Assembly (NCBI GenBank): GCA_037833965.1
Contig: AP031352.1
Span: 17,030,501 to 17,094,500 of the forward strand
Reading direction: 5' to 3'
From: Marchantia polymorpha subsp. ruderalis
Lineage: Eukaryota; Streptophyta; Marchantiopsida; Marchantiales; Marchantiaceae
DNA: 64,000 nucleotides
The translations under genes and the position numbers were made by a program. Below, in pieces: positions 10,701 to 22,640 of this stretch. The first letter of the stretch is position 1. Every line of letters begins with the position of its first letter. The notes beneath the pieces were generated by a model. The model saw only the letters and a list, made by a program, of their open reading frames with translations. It made no database searches and had not been told where the DNA came from.

Positions 10701-13211
10701 AAGAGATTCAAGCAATGCTTCCTGAAATGACAACAGAGTCTCACTTCATATTCCTTTCGGACCACATATTTAGACTGCAGAAATACAAGCAGTAAAACAG
10801 GCCAATTTCGAGAAGTTTTTCTCAAGAAAAAACATAGTTCTATAGTCTCAGAATGCATTAATTTTAGAATACAAGACTGTTTAAAACAATTGTGGGAAAA
10901 AAATTAACAACCGAAGCATACAGTGTCCACCAACGCACGTGGTTGATACTAACTAAACCCAAGTCTTTTTATGCTGGGAACTCACATTTTCATATGAAAT
11001 TATACGTTTATAATCGCATAAAACATTCAGTAGTTACCTTTTTGATTCGCTGACCTATAACTCCAGTTGATTCGATAAGAACGGCTCCGGTGTCAATTCC
11101 TAACAACTGCACACATGACACAGCAACCTTACTAGTACTTTGAGGGCCTTAAAGTTGAACTCATGAGTATATACACATAGATGTGCATATACAGACCACA
11201 GACCCTGTGGCTAAGCGGTGCTAGTAGCAAGAAAGTGGCAGAAATAAGGATGAAGATGAGATGAAGGAGGGCAATTTGAGAGTGAAGAACGTCTCTCTTA
11301 TTGAACGATTTCTGCCCAGAAACAAGCTTCGTTCGGAGCTTCCACGCGTAAACCCAAGAAACCCTTTACTCGGTAGAGTTTGTTGGCCGCAAAAGATTTT
11401 GCTCGAAACGCAACACTTTGGGCTTCGATTGGAGGCTCAAAAACTCGTTATCTAATCTTCATGCCACCAGCTGAACGAGGTTGAAAAGCTGATTTTGATG
11501 ACAAAGCAAGATTCTTTACCTTCGCTACGGCCTCGGCACAATCCAGGGTATCTTGATAACCTGCATCACCCTAACAACATTTGTATCACACGTACTAAGT
11601 TCCAAAACCACTTGCTGTTCATATCTTCTGCTGGGTGTTGGACCTGAAGTGAATGCATAAGCTTCTGGGTAATTGTCACCTCCAGGTTAGTCTTCCACCC
11701 TTCATAAGATCATGAATCACAGCACACACATTATGGAAACCAACCATGACAAACTCCCAATCAAGTGAATCTGACAAAATATAAACTGTTAAGACATATA
11801 ATATTACGAAGAACGGAAAAGTTCACTGATGGATAGGCAGGAGTTCACGTACAGTTGCTGCGTTAGCCTGACCTGCGTTGATCAGCACACCTCGGGCCTG
11901 CATGGAGTACATTTTTCATAGTCAAGTATCTGCAAATGCGTTGTTCCGTGATTATAGTTTGAAGTATCAGTGAGAGGGACAAGTATTGGCTGACCTAGTA
12001 CAGAAAATGCGATGCTAAGGTCAAGAAGGTACACCAACCGTGGGTGACTTAGCAAGGACTTCTTTGCAGTAAATAACAGGTGCTGCAGCCATCAAATTTT
12101 TCGTGAATGTACCTGCACATGGGAATACTTTACTCACAGTCCTCGACAGGAGTATTTGAGATCCAAACAAAAGGGGCAAGAAACAAAGTGAAATTGAGAT
12201 AACTAATTTTGTTTGAAACTTACGTTCACGGTTAGAACGTCATCCAATTCTTCACAAAATGCACAAACTAGTCACGGACTAGGGAAATCATCCTGGTATA
12301 AGACTGTCAAGTCCCAGTTCCAGGCAACATACATGAATCTATTCACCTGCCAACTACCAACTACGCTAAACCCTGCAATTCGGCTTCCACATGAGCGGTA
12401 GGGGAAGGGACCTGGAATGACAGGGATTTACCTGCTGCAACGGCATCGTCCTCACATATGACTAACGCAAGATCGGGTTTTTTACCCACAGCCCTCAACC
12501 CAGCATACATTCCTATTGCTTTGAAACCTGCTGCTGCAGTGACCCCGCCAGGAATCTGCAGGTGGATGCATGCACTGTATGAGCCTCAGGACTCTGGTTC
12601 TCAGATGATTGTGACGATGATGTCCGCGAGTAGCAACTTCACACATCAGCTCAATCGCACATTCCACTCCAAAAAAATGAAAGCACAATCTCTCGCTATC
12701 CCATCACGTCATGTTCAGCTGACAATTAGAAACTATGGAATATGATTCTTACTTCCCTCCAAGGTCCATCTGGCAGCAGAATCGGAGCGGACGGAAATTC
12801 AAATTTGCTCGGAACGACGGTGTCTTCCGCAACCGTGGCCCTCACTGGGAGAAGAGTCCTTTTTCGAACCGGTGAGCATTGTTTCTGCATGCACATTCGG
12901 CCACATGCTCAAGCTCGAGCTCAAGAGCTCACTACTCTTGCACTTCTTCAGACAACATTCGGGGAAGCAATGCTCATCTAAAAGTCAAGGGGAAGCAGAA
13001 TATGAAACTGGAGAACTCGAGCAAGAGCGCGCATGGGCAGGAAATTCAGCGACCAACTCACCAAAGCAAATCTGCTCAAGAGTCCAGCTGCGACCGGAGA
13101 AGCAAGGGAGACCTTGGCTCTGCAACCATTCTGCACTGCTCCATGTCTCGGGTGATCTTTCACAGGAAACGGGGTGGGCAGCGCCAATCGGTTTGCAATA
13201 GCAATTGCCAT
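7730..13211 (-). CDS. ArgJ: Plastid glutamate N-acetyltransferase / ornithine acetyltransferase (ArgJ), 17 exons
   Basis: Coding exons from the 5' end: 13211-13062, 12884-12753, 12555-12432, 12112-12039, 11897-11853, 11570-11520, 11106-11038, 10721-10663, 10320-10251, 10059-9979, 9822-9736, 9547-9425, 9222-9160, 8869-8792, 8462-8317, 8107-8037, 7812-7730. They give 501 residues and every junction is GT-AG with matching phase. ArgJ moves acetyl from N-acetylornithine to glutamate, recycling acetyl in arginine synthesis in the plastid. Residues 1 to about 60 form a transit peptide ([18 protein letters not shown]). Family signatures follow: IPGGVTA (95), [11 protein letters not shown] (167), [11 protein letters not shown] (205; the Thr-Gly there forms the oxyanion hole in the family), [14 protein letters not shown] with the self-cleavage nucleophile Thr282, VDGDTSTND (315), YGRDPNWGR (406) and the C-terminal NAEYTT. 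No frameshift or missing key residue was seen. The start is the first in-frame ATG of exon 1. No neighbour is functionally linked. Confidence 0.96.
8201..8230. repeat. Inverted repeat inside an ArgJ intron
   Basis: Arms gaagctctgaga (8201-8212) and tctcagagcttc (8219-8230) are perfect reverse complements with a six-base loop. The hairpin lies in the intron between the exons at 8317-8462 and 8037-8107. Confidence 0.75.
8664..8690. repeat. Inverted repeat inside an ArgJ intron
   Basis: Arms agatagcttgc (8664-8674) and gcaagctatct (8680-8690) pair perfectly around a five-base loop. It sits in the intron between exons 8792-8869 and 8317-8462. Confidence 0.75.
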
Positions 13212-14323
13212 TTGTCCGAGCTCTTCGATTCACGAACTACGGTCCCAAAAGGGCAGCCTCGAGTCGACGACCTCGGATGTCCTGAGCTCGCCCACAAGGC
13301 CAGCCAGTCGCAACCTCTTCCACTTCAGACGCCTCGAGGTTCAATGTCGTTCCCCGAAAATTGGTGCACCCAGCGAAAATTGCGATGTGGAATGGAATGG
13401 ATTGTGTTGGAGCAATAACTGCCAGAACAGGCCCGTCATGTACATACACCTCGTGAGCTCTGGGTATTCCGTGCAATGCACGGATCTCGAAGGATAATAT
13501 TGAGAAACCATTAAATCAATTACGAGCATAGGTGCCACCCTCTCTCAGACAGCTGATAAAACTAAACTCATCCATTCCTCGTTGTCAGTCCAAACTCGGC
13601 TCTTCTCTTTCAAAGCAAAAACACATGAAACACTTGTCTTTCAGTCCATTGCTTGGATGCATGATATTGATTTGAATGCAACTTAAATCCGTATGAATTG
13701 TTGTTAATTTGCTAATGCTTGTTGAGAACATGATGTATGGTTGATGATATAAGATTTCCCGCTGTTTGTGATTGTTTATTTCACATGGAGTGAATGTTTG
13801 AAATATGTCTTATGTTGTACTTGGATTATGATAGACCTATACTTGGTAGAGTTGTATATATTTAAGATGGAAGGGTTTGTGGTCACAAAATCTAATTATA
13901 ATAGTTATATAAGTAGCCCATTGATTTTACTAGAGAGATCTTGGAATGGATGGAGCCTCACTCACATAAATACATACAGAAGTTTATATTTTTTGCTACT
14001 TTACCTCCGTAGTTATTTCAAATCACGGTAATCGAGAGACTATCATACCAAGTCAAATGGTTATATTTCTCTAGGTTATAATATGGACTATGTTGTCAAT
14101 GTCTACAAATTGATGTGAAGAGAACACTAGTCGTTGCAACACAGAGAAAATCAATTACTTGGTATGATGATTCTTTAGTTGCTACTATTGTAGTAACCGT
14201 TTGTCCCATATAGTTGGAATTCTGGTGAATATTTACCATTGGTATTTTATTCGGGCGAGCCCCATGTTACTCACTTGATGGGTCTCCAATCTTTTTGCTT
14301 TACATTTCTTGGTGTTTGATCAG
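13212..14323. promoter_or_regulatory. ArgJ upstream region
   Basis: Sequence upstream of the ArgJ start codon on the minus strand. No upstream in-frame ATG extends the protein, because the longer open frame in this area starts with GTG and is out of frame. I see no clear TATA box or other defined element. From about 13,650 onward it becomes AT-rich, with no supportable gene. Confidence 0.3.
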
Positions 14324-14383
14324 GTAGACAACGTCCTACTCCATCTGAAAGCTTCGCTATGGAGAAATAATCATCTGGAGCAG
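14324..14383 (+). other. Orphan exon-like segment of 20 codons
   Basis: A pyrimidine-rich tract ending in gatcag is followed by 60 bases that read VDNVLLHLKASLWRNNHLEQ and then by an ideal donor, CAG/gtgagt. Both ends are phase 0. I do not recognise the peptide and found no neighbouring exon that joins it convincingly. It may be a surviving exon of a decayed gene or a chance match. Confidence 0.3.
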
Positions 14384-16190
14384 GTGAGTGATCTTTGAGT
14401 CAATCCATGATCATGACGGTTTCTTCAGTCGTTCATACAGGATGTTTACAATAACACTTAATCTGTATGATTGCCACACAGCTCAGATCAATTTGCTGTC
14501 TTTTGCTTATACAGCCACTCTTTTTCATCGACCGAGATGAAGCTGTCAATTCGATACTGTATAATCAATTTGTTCTTTTCTTGATTCGTCTCAACACTCA
14601 ACGCAAACGTTTCCAACTCTCAACAAAGGAGTGAACGCAAGATCCAAGCCTGGCGAAATATCTGATGCACAGAGATCTGGATTGTTCCCCCAAGACCTTG
14701 GAACCATGGTTGTTCTGTCAGCAAGCAATTAGCACCATCCAACCATGGAACTAGTGATCGCCGGTGATGAACTCCTACCTACCAAGACAAGGTGGAAATT
14801 GCTCTGAATTGTGCACATAATTTTATTCTGCATGTTCAAGATCAATCTTTGAGAGGAAGATGTTGAAGTGTGTTTCCGTTTGGATTTTGTATTATGCGTA
14901 ATTTTCTTATGATCCTTAAAATCGTCTTACCGCATGGACTTTGGTCGAAGATTACGAAATCACGAAGGGTTTAGTTTGATGGTTTGTGGTTTTACTGTAG
15001 ATGGGACAGTTGCAAGACACCATCGCCTAAATGTGTAAAGGAGATCGGTTTGATTGCGGCTGCCATTGCGGAAATCAGATGGTTGTTGTGTCAGATGTCA
15101 TTCTCAAATCCCCTACCGCTTCTATGGTGGTGCAAATAATCACACATGCATGGTTGTTTGTCACAGGAGTAAACGAGAACTGCATCAGTATGCTTAATTT
15201 TGTCGTACCAAGTTTTACACACGTCACGGTTGGTGAAAATTCCGGATCTTCTCATTGTTTTCTGTCTTTCATAGATTTTTTAATAATCTCTTCAAATTTA
15301 TGACAGACTACGCTCTTTAAATCACAAGCATCGAATAGTGTATATGGATGCCGAGTTCTTCCAGACAAGATAGTTTAACTCATGCAATTCGACAGGGGAT
15401 TATCGAAAAATTAGAGGTGGTGAATCAAGTGATTGTGCGGAGATTTCCCCCGTGGATAACTCCGGCCCCTGTATGTTCTGGTGAATGTGAGATTTTCTTC
15501 AAGGCGAAGGGTTGAAGGTTTTGGCTGCGGACGGCTAGCGAGAGGCTCGGCTGCATTTTGCAGAGTCCTTGGGACTTCCCTTACAACATTCCGAAAATAT
15601 TTATCTAGGAGTTGTCCTGGCTTCGGTAACTGGTCATTTTGAGAACTGGAGGTACTTGTGCAACCTTTGATTTTGAGCACTTAAACTGGACGGAAAGCCT
15701 GTGCAAAATAGAAACCAGTTGGAACCAGGAGGCAGGTATGATACGAGGAACCTAGAAGTTGGAAGATCTTCTAGCTGTCGTGAACTACCTCAGGATTTGC
15801 ACACATCGCAGGTGCTGTTGATGGCAGTGACAGATCTGTGGGCTCCTCTAGTTCGCCTAGATATATGGGCAGATGCGATCGTTGACGAAGAAGGGGCAAA
15901 GCATGTTAAGTCCTTACATTGTTTCCGGATGGAGTCGAGGATGACGATGCCAGTACCTAACATACCCTTCTGGAGGAACTTTCAACTGTGCTGCATTGTG
16001 CACGGGTTAGTAAAGGAAAAGTTCATTATGACAGAGCAGAGGGATTCTAATCACTTGCGGACGATTGGAGATTGAGAATCAAAGATGACCAACTACGGTA
16101 TACGTTGAAGGATTTTGTCCCCTGCTTTTACAAGACCATCACGAACATCGGTTAAACGTTTGATCCATGTGCATTCTGCCTCTAGAGATA
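14384..16190. other. Unassigned region
   Basis: Open frames at 15031-15303, 15411-15680 (minus) and 15701-16075 are unrecognised. Splice-like sites occur near 15,395 (acag) and 15,810 (cgcag, followed by a short Ser-rich reading), but no consistent gene model emerges. It may hold debris of the gene that contributed the exon-like segment at 14,324. Confidence 0.25.
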
Positions 16191-16299
16191 ATTAATCCTT
16201 GCAACGTAATGAATTTTGTGCAGGAAATATCACCGTCATGCTTGCTCCATACTACACCCAATGTAACTAGTTTCTACACTCTTTTGCAAGCAAAATGTT

Positions 16300-17300
16300 C
16301 CACTATAATAATTAAAGTAATCCATGTCTAGATATTAATAACTCTTCATTTGTTTTTATTGTAGATCTTTATAAAAGAACAAGATTTTGGATCAATTGTA
16401 CACTATAATGACTTGAGATTTCTCCATACTAACCTTGTATATAAAACCTTGACAAAATGTTCAGGTGTTTTTGTAAAATAATGCTAATGATATAATATCA
16501 TCTACAAAAAGCTTTGATGACAAATTTTTCAAGCGTGACATCTTCACTATCAAATTTCTCCAATCAATTTTTCACATCATCTATGAAAAATTCCAATAGA
16601 GTAGGAAAAAGATTACAATCTTGAATGATTCACATGATGTTTAAGAATTTCTTGAGTTTGAAAATTATCGATCTTGTTCCGGACAAAATTATATGGTGTG
16701 GTAAAAATTGCTAGAGATATGATGGTACTACAATGACTTGAGTATGTACTATAAAAGCTTAAATCTTGTCAAAGCTTTTTGAAATCCATGAAGTCGCAAA
16801 ACAAAACTTTTCTATTGTTCTTAGATTTTTTCCATAGCATACTCAAGATTAATATATGATCAAGAATGTTATATATTGGACAAAAATCAACTTGGACTTG
16901 TGCTTTTGTTTAAAAAGATTTTTTGCATGTGCTCAACCTTAATTTCATCATTTTTTCAAAACAACTTGGAAACATTATTCACCATGATAGTGCAATGATT
17001 AGTCACCAACTACTTGCATCATGATTTGTGAACATGAACAAACTTTTTTTGGATTCAGGTTGAAAAAAATCATGGATAAAACATAATCCAATAATTTGAT
17101 GAGGAATGATACAATATAAATATATACTAAATTTTTCATTTGAAAAATTTAATTCAAAGAAACATCCAAATCCTCACATCTACCATTTTCTAATCTTTTG
17201 AATTGAATCATCATTTTTGCTTTAGAGATTAAGCAATAAATTATTTCACAACATGGAATGTATATAACGTCGAGGAAGAAATAGAGCTTTTAGTCAAAAG
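16300..17300 (-). mobile_element. Decayed non-LTR retrotransposon (LINE) reverse transcriptase
   Basis: Read on the minus strand in shifting frames, the segment keeps the ordered blocks of a LINE reverse transcriptase. MKLRLSTC lies near 16,924-16,948. A QAQVGFCP block near 16,878-16,903 matches the family's QAGFRP box, followed by a LDHIL-like stretch. DFMDFKK, near 16,768-16,799, matches DFKKAFD. QDCNLFPTLLEFFIDD lies near 16,575-16,623 and matches QGC.LSP.LF..FI. The catalytic box reads FVDDI near 16,490-16,510. Stops and frameshifts interrupt all of it, so it is dead. Ends, target-site duplications and the endonuclease part were not found. The outer limits given are approximate. Confidence 0.75.
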
Positions 17301-17579
17301 TCTTCAAAGACTTGATATCAAGCATAGATTTTAAAGATCATATCATTAATCGTATCCAAAATGATTTGAGGTTTTATTGCAGCTTCCTTTTCAAGGATTT
17401 TTTGTTGTGTCGCAAAAAAGTTTGTTTCTTAGATTTCATCAACTATTTGTTAAAACTTGTCGTAATAAACCAACTTTGGATCAAGTATATTATTGTTATT
17501 TTTGCCCTTGCTTGCATTCAAAATCAAATCATTTGTCACAATATAGACTACTAACATTTGTGTTTCATATATCTAAATC

Positions 17580-19185
17580 AAAAATACAAAATCCAAATTA
17601 TTCACAAATTTATATATGTAATTTTTTTAATTGTAAATATTTTAGACTTAAGGTTCATTTTCACATTTCAACTCAAAGATAAATCTTGCTATAAATAAGA
17701 TCTGAAACACATACATCAAAAAATCTCAAATCTTTCACAAAATTGTGTGTTTAAACTCATACTGCTTGAAATTTTGTGTGTGTACTTTTTTGTGCAACAA
17801 AATTTTTAGGGGCTAATGTGCTTCCTTAAACTACTCATTGTCTTAAAATCTCAATTTCATTTGACATTTCACCTTAAAGATAGTCCACCACTAGATTAAA
17901 ATATGCAATTTTTAAATCTAGAAATGCAAAATTCAAATTTCTCACAATCTTCTGCATTCATACTGTCTGAAATTTTTAGACCTAGTGCAACCTTTCAAAC
18001 TTCACTTTGACTCAAAATTTTAACTTCAATAGACAGTCCATATAAAAAATGAAGATATTCAAGATTGAGATTTTAAAGTTTTATCTCTAGAATAGCAAAA
18101 TTCAAATCTTTCACAACCTTGTGTGTGAATTTTTTTTTTAACTAAATTTTTCAAGAAAAAATAAAATTCAAACTCCTTGTTGTTTCAAAATTTTGTTTTT
18201 ATTTGACAATTCCTTTCAAAAACAGGTCTCCACAAAAGTAAAATATAGAAGTTTTAAGTCCAAAAACTCACAATTTGAATCTCTCATAATTATATGTGTA
18301 TAACTCTATTGTGATTTATTTTTCAAAGCTAATGAACTTTCTAAACTCCTAGTTAATTCAAAATTTTAATTTCACTTCACGGATCAGCTCAAAATTATGT
18401 TTTTGCAATCTCTAAATTCTAAAACACACAACTCAAATCTCTCGCGATTTTGTGTCTAAAATTCTATTATGCTTGAAACTTTCAATCTTGATGTATCTTC
18501 TTAAATTCTATAATTTTTTGAAATCTTAATTTCAATCAATATTTCATTTCAAAGATATAATTCCGTAAGAATGAAATTTGAAATCCATAAATACTAAAAC
18601 GTAGAATTCAAAACATCCAGAAGTTTTTGTATTTAATTTCGTTGTGTCTGAAATTTTTAGAACTATTGTGACTTTTAAAACTCTATGTTTTTTAAAAACT
18701 TAAAACTATTAGAAACTTTGCGTCAAAGATATTGATTGCGCATGTTTAGGAACTAATTCCATAAATCTAGAAATGCAAAATTTAAATCTTTCATGATTTC
18801 ATGCATGTAAATTTGTTGTATTTGAATTTTTCAAGTCTAATGTGTATTCTTAACTCCACATTTTCTTAAAATCCAAGTTTCACTTGATACTTAAATTCAA
18901 AGATATTTTCACCTTAAGAGTGAAATCTAAAAATCCCAAATCTAGATTCATTAAACAATAAAATTTCATAACTTTGTCAGTGTAATTTTGTTCTGTCTTG
19001 AATTTTTAAGACATTTTAAAAGTTCATAATATTTTTGAATCTTAATTACATTTAATATTTTAACTCAAAGATATGTTTTTGCAAGACTGAGAACGGAAAT
19101 GCATAAATAGAAAACAAAACAGTTAAATTACTTAGAATTTTGTGTGTATATCTATGATGTTCATGAAATTGAGAAATTCATTCAT
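17580..19185. repeat. Diverged tandem repeat array, about 172-bp unit
   Basis: A recurring block of the form gcaaaattcaaatct(t/c)tcac followed by ttgtgtgt.ta.att occurs near 17,594, 17,728, 17,934, 18,103, 18,276, 18,434, 18,609, 18,783, 18,956 and 19,132. Most spacings are 158-177 bp; one is 134 and one 206. Within each unit further blocks return in the same order: a tctgaaattttta-like block, a cttaaactc-like block, a tcaaaatcttaatttca-like block, a caaagatat-like block and aaatctagaaatg. That makes about nine or ten units, each heavily mutated. The sequence is AT-rich and non-coding. The length is in the range of plant satellite repeats. Confidence 0.8.
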
Positions 19186-22127
19186 CACTTTGAGTGTGTT
19201 ACTTCGTTATCAAAGACAATAGAGTATACAATAATATAGATTCAAACATATAATTGTGCATCTCATTCGATTCAATTAACCGAATTTTTGCTTACTAATA
19301 TTTTTTATTGATGATCAACTCATGATTTTAAAAATTAAAATTTTTATTAATTATTTATAACGAGTTGGTGAAAAACACAATGTATTTGATGATAAGCAAT
19401 AAAAATAATGTACTAAATATGGACAATATGAGTATGTTTATTTTAAATTTTAAGAGGTGATTTAAAATATATGCAATGAATTTTCAAAATCTAAAACTAA
19501 TATAAATAATGATATTTTGATTTATGGTTGATTAAAATATGCTCATTTGATATGATCTACGTTGATGCTAACGAAAAAAAAAACCTGGAAAAGAATAAAA
19601 ACTAATACTATATAAGTATGTGTTAGAGATCTACTTTGTAGAATTGCATAATTTAATTAACAACGGAAGACAAAGCAGAAGTAGAGAAAAGTTGAATTTG
19701 TTCATTGTAAGGTTGATGAAAACAAAATATTGTCGATCTTTATCCAAATAATTAAATTGTATTGCCTTTTGCAATATTAATGAATAAAAACTAAGATAAA
19801 ACATATGAATATCAGATATCAATTTATGAAATGTGCAATTTCAGATAAGAATGTTGAGTTAATCATAGTTAATAATAAATTTCATCTAGCTTATGTATAA
19901 ATCAAAATTATTCTTTGAAGAATTTAAACTGAAATTGTGTTATTTTGCAAAGTTCACATGATTATCACAAATTAAATTTATGAATAAGTTTTTTATCAAT
20001 ATATATGACTTTATACTATTATATTTTATTTAGAATTTTTTTCTAGGTTAATCTAGTTTTAAAAAATATTTCAAATTTCATAATTTGCAAATTTATCATA
20101 TTGATTATTGATGTTATAAAATTTTAATTAGAAAACTAGGTGAAAAATGTTGGGAATTAATTCAAGTAGTGATTGATTATAATTAGCTTGATCTGATTAA
20201 TTAAAATTTTTAGTTTTTAATTACATAAAATAGTAGACAGAAGCTCTTAATAACATCAATTAATTTTTTTCACTTAAGTTTTTTTATTTGTGAGTATATA
20301 CTCATAATATGAATCACATTTTTTTCAACTGGCAATGATGATTTGCAATTTCTTTGCGAAAATATTCTAACATGATGAAGGCTTAAATTTTATTTCGTTT
20401 GCTATATGATACTCAAACGAGATTCATGCAATTAAATTTTCAGTTACTTTTGCTTCAACATAGATTTATTGTCAATTTAGTATATCTTGTACTTTAGTAT
20501 AAGTATATTTTGAAACTTCAATCTTTGGTCAGAAAAATTGCGTTTACAAAAAAAAGAGTTTTTATTGAAAAAAAATTTAATTTTTGTTTTGAAAAGCTAC
20601 TACAAACTTTTTCTATTTTCATTTTAGCTAATTTATCAAACAAAATATGATTAAATTACGCATAATTGATCAAAATCTCAATGATCTAGAAATTTTATTA
20701 TATTTTCAAAAGCCTATTGTTCAATTTATACAATCATTTTATATATTGATTTTAAAAATAATAAATATCCTCATATATTTCATAATTTGCATTAGATTTG
20801 ATATTGTTTAAATTTTCAGCAATATCAGCATGTAAAAAAATTGTTCAAATTTTTAAATTAAAAAAAAAATTGAAGTGGATTTTCAAGCATATCAAGACAT
20901 TGTTTACATTTTAGTATCTTGATTTATGATTTATTAGAAAATATAATCCTATTATTTGATCAGATTGATTATTATTTTATTGGTAAAATATTATTCATGA
21001 ATAAAAATTGGAAAAAGATATAATTTACAATTAAATCTAGTTTAACATATAGAAGTAAATAATTTATTGAAATTATATTTTGCACACATTCATTATTTCA
21101 AGAATAAAAAATATTAAATCTATAGCGACAGCAAGAGTATCAAAAAACTATAATTGATTGAATGATATCATCATCACCATGAAATTGAAACATCATTTTG
21201 TAAATTTCTATTGTAATAGTTAAAATGTTTTAGATATTGTTGTAAATTAGATAATTGATAGCGAGATGTAATTCATCCACATCATTTATCATTTACTAGC
21301 AAGCAATCTTTGATATCATATTTGAGCTAGTCATAATTGACAATAAAAACAATTTTGCTTATGCATTGATTACAATTATTCTTTTCTAGTATTTTTGATA
21401 GTAGTGCTAATGTAGAGATTTTGCGTAAGATTATATTAAGATTGTATGATTTTGGCATATGCTTGCTAGTTTGATTACATGATAGTTTTATTTAATCTTT
21501 AAACTAGCTTATGGTTTATTATTCATCAGATTCTTCTTATGAAAGAAGATTCTTCTTATCTTCTTATATGAATCCAAAAAGTTTAGACCTCAAGACATGA
21601 GTAGAGGAAACAAACTTCAAGTCTTACTGCGGTGTTGCATAACAATAATTAGTTCTAGTATAAATTTTAAAACTGAATTTGATTTTACAATTTTGAAGAG
21701 TTGTTGAAAGCTTCATGTGAAGCATTGGGTTTATTCTCAATAAAGTTGTTGGTGAGTTTCCATGGACATAGTCTCATAGAAGTAAACCAAATTTATCCGT
21801 TATCTTTCTATATTGTTTCTCCGCTGAATTGAACCAACACATTAGAGAGTGCACGAAAACCTATGATATCTGTCAACACGGATGATCACTCTCTCCGAGC
21901 TTAATTATGACTTCTTTTCTACTGCACTAGATGTGTTCTCCATAGAACTGCAATAAAATCAGATTTTAGTTCCGTATATGTTACAACGTTGTGTCGTTTT
22001 TGTGGTTTAGTCTAGACAGTTTGCATATCCTAGATGTAGTTGTGTAAATTTTCCAATGATATTTGCCACTTGGGGAATAAATATTGAGGTTTGGAAAGAT
22101 GTAGGAAGATTTAATGTGAATCGCAGA

Positions 22128-22640
22128 ATGAAAGCGAAGCTGCTAGAACTCGCTGGTCCCTGCAAATACGGTAAGACCTCCAGAGATCTTCCGAGTCACA
22201 AAAATGCGTTACAGGCCTTCTCGGAGACTGCCAGGGTTTTTATTCAGTACTTATCTGCAACGTACATAACAGCCTTACTGTACTGAAGAAGTTGAGGTTC
22301 ATGATATCGGATGTGGTGATAACTGATACACGACAAGGGATGCGTGCAAGGGAACGTGAGTAGTGTTTCAGTGGGCGGGTCAGTGTTCGAAACGTAAACT
22401 TCATCATCACGAAGTCCTGGCTCTGTCAAAGTGCTGGCAGATGTGATTTCCCTGCCGTGCATATTCTGGTTTCACATACTAAGAGAATTACGTCTGAAGG
22501 GTACATCCGGACAATGTTTTTAGTATGCAAATGTGCACCAACCTAGGAAGACTAAAGTTTGCACGCGCAGCAAGCAAGTAATTAGTCTTGACGATGGTTC
22601 GCTGTGCATGTGGTTAATTAGCTCTACAGCTAAAATGGAG
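22128..22640 (+). pseudogene. POLE3/DPB4-like histone-fold fragment
   Basis: An open frame reads MKAKLLELA (from 22,128), a short insertion, then RDLPSHKNALQAFSETARVF and IQYLSAT, ending at a GT donor after 22,261. This matches the pattern of the small histone-fold subunit of DNA polymerase epsilon (plant DPB4, also classed with NF-YB), where a charged linker is followed by (V/H)KDAL.AFSES.R.FI.YLSAT. About 300 bp downstream, VCTRSKQVISLDD (22,551-22,596) resembles the next part of that family (VC..SKRQ.I...DD), and KMEYEKF (from about 22,636) resembles the piece after it. The first histone-fold helix was not found upstream, and the downstream parts do not splice cleanly. It is therefore probably a gene fragment or pseudogene; a functional gene with an unusual structure is not excluded. 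Confidence 0.5.

Larger units (their letters stand above)
16190..21900. other. Large AT-rich island of decayed repeats
   Basis: About 5.7 kb of extremely AT-rich DNA with almost no CpG and no intact gene. Its left part contains LINE reverse-transcriptase remains and its middle a tandem repeat array. The rest (19.2-21.9 kb) shows no readable structure. Boundaries with normal-composition DNA are fairly sharp. Strong C-to-T decay of methylated repeats is the simplest explanation, by inference. Confidence 0.6.

Noticed and set aside
13341..13538. Open frames upstream of ArgJ on the minus strand
   Set aside because: They are not in frame with ArgJ exon 1 and carry no motif. The ArgJ transit peptide is already complete from 13,211.
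17590..19185. CRISPR-like array
   Set aside because: The repeats are about 172 bp, highly diverged and adjacent without spacers. They form a eukaryotic tandem repeat, not a CRISPR.
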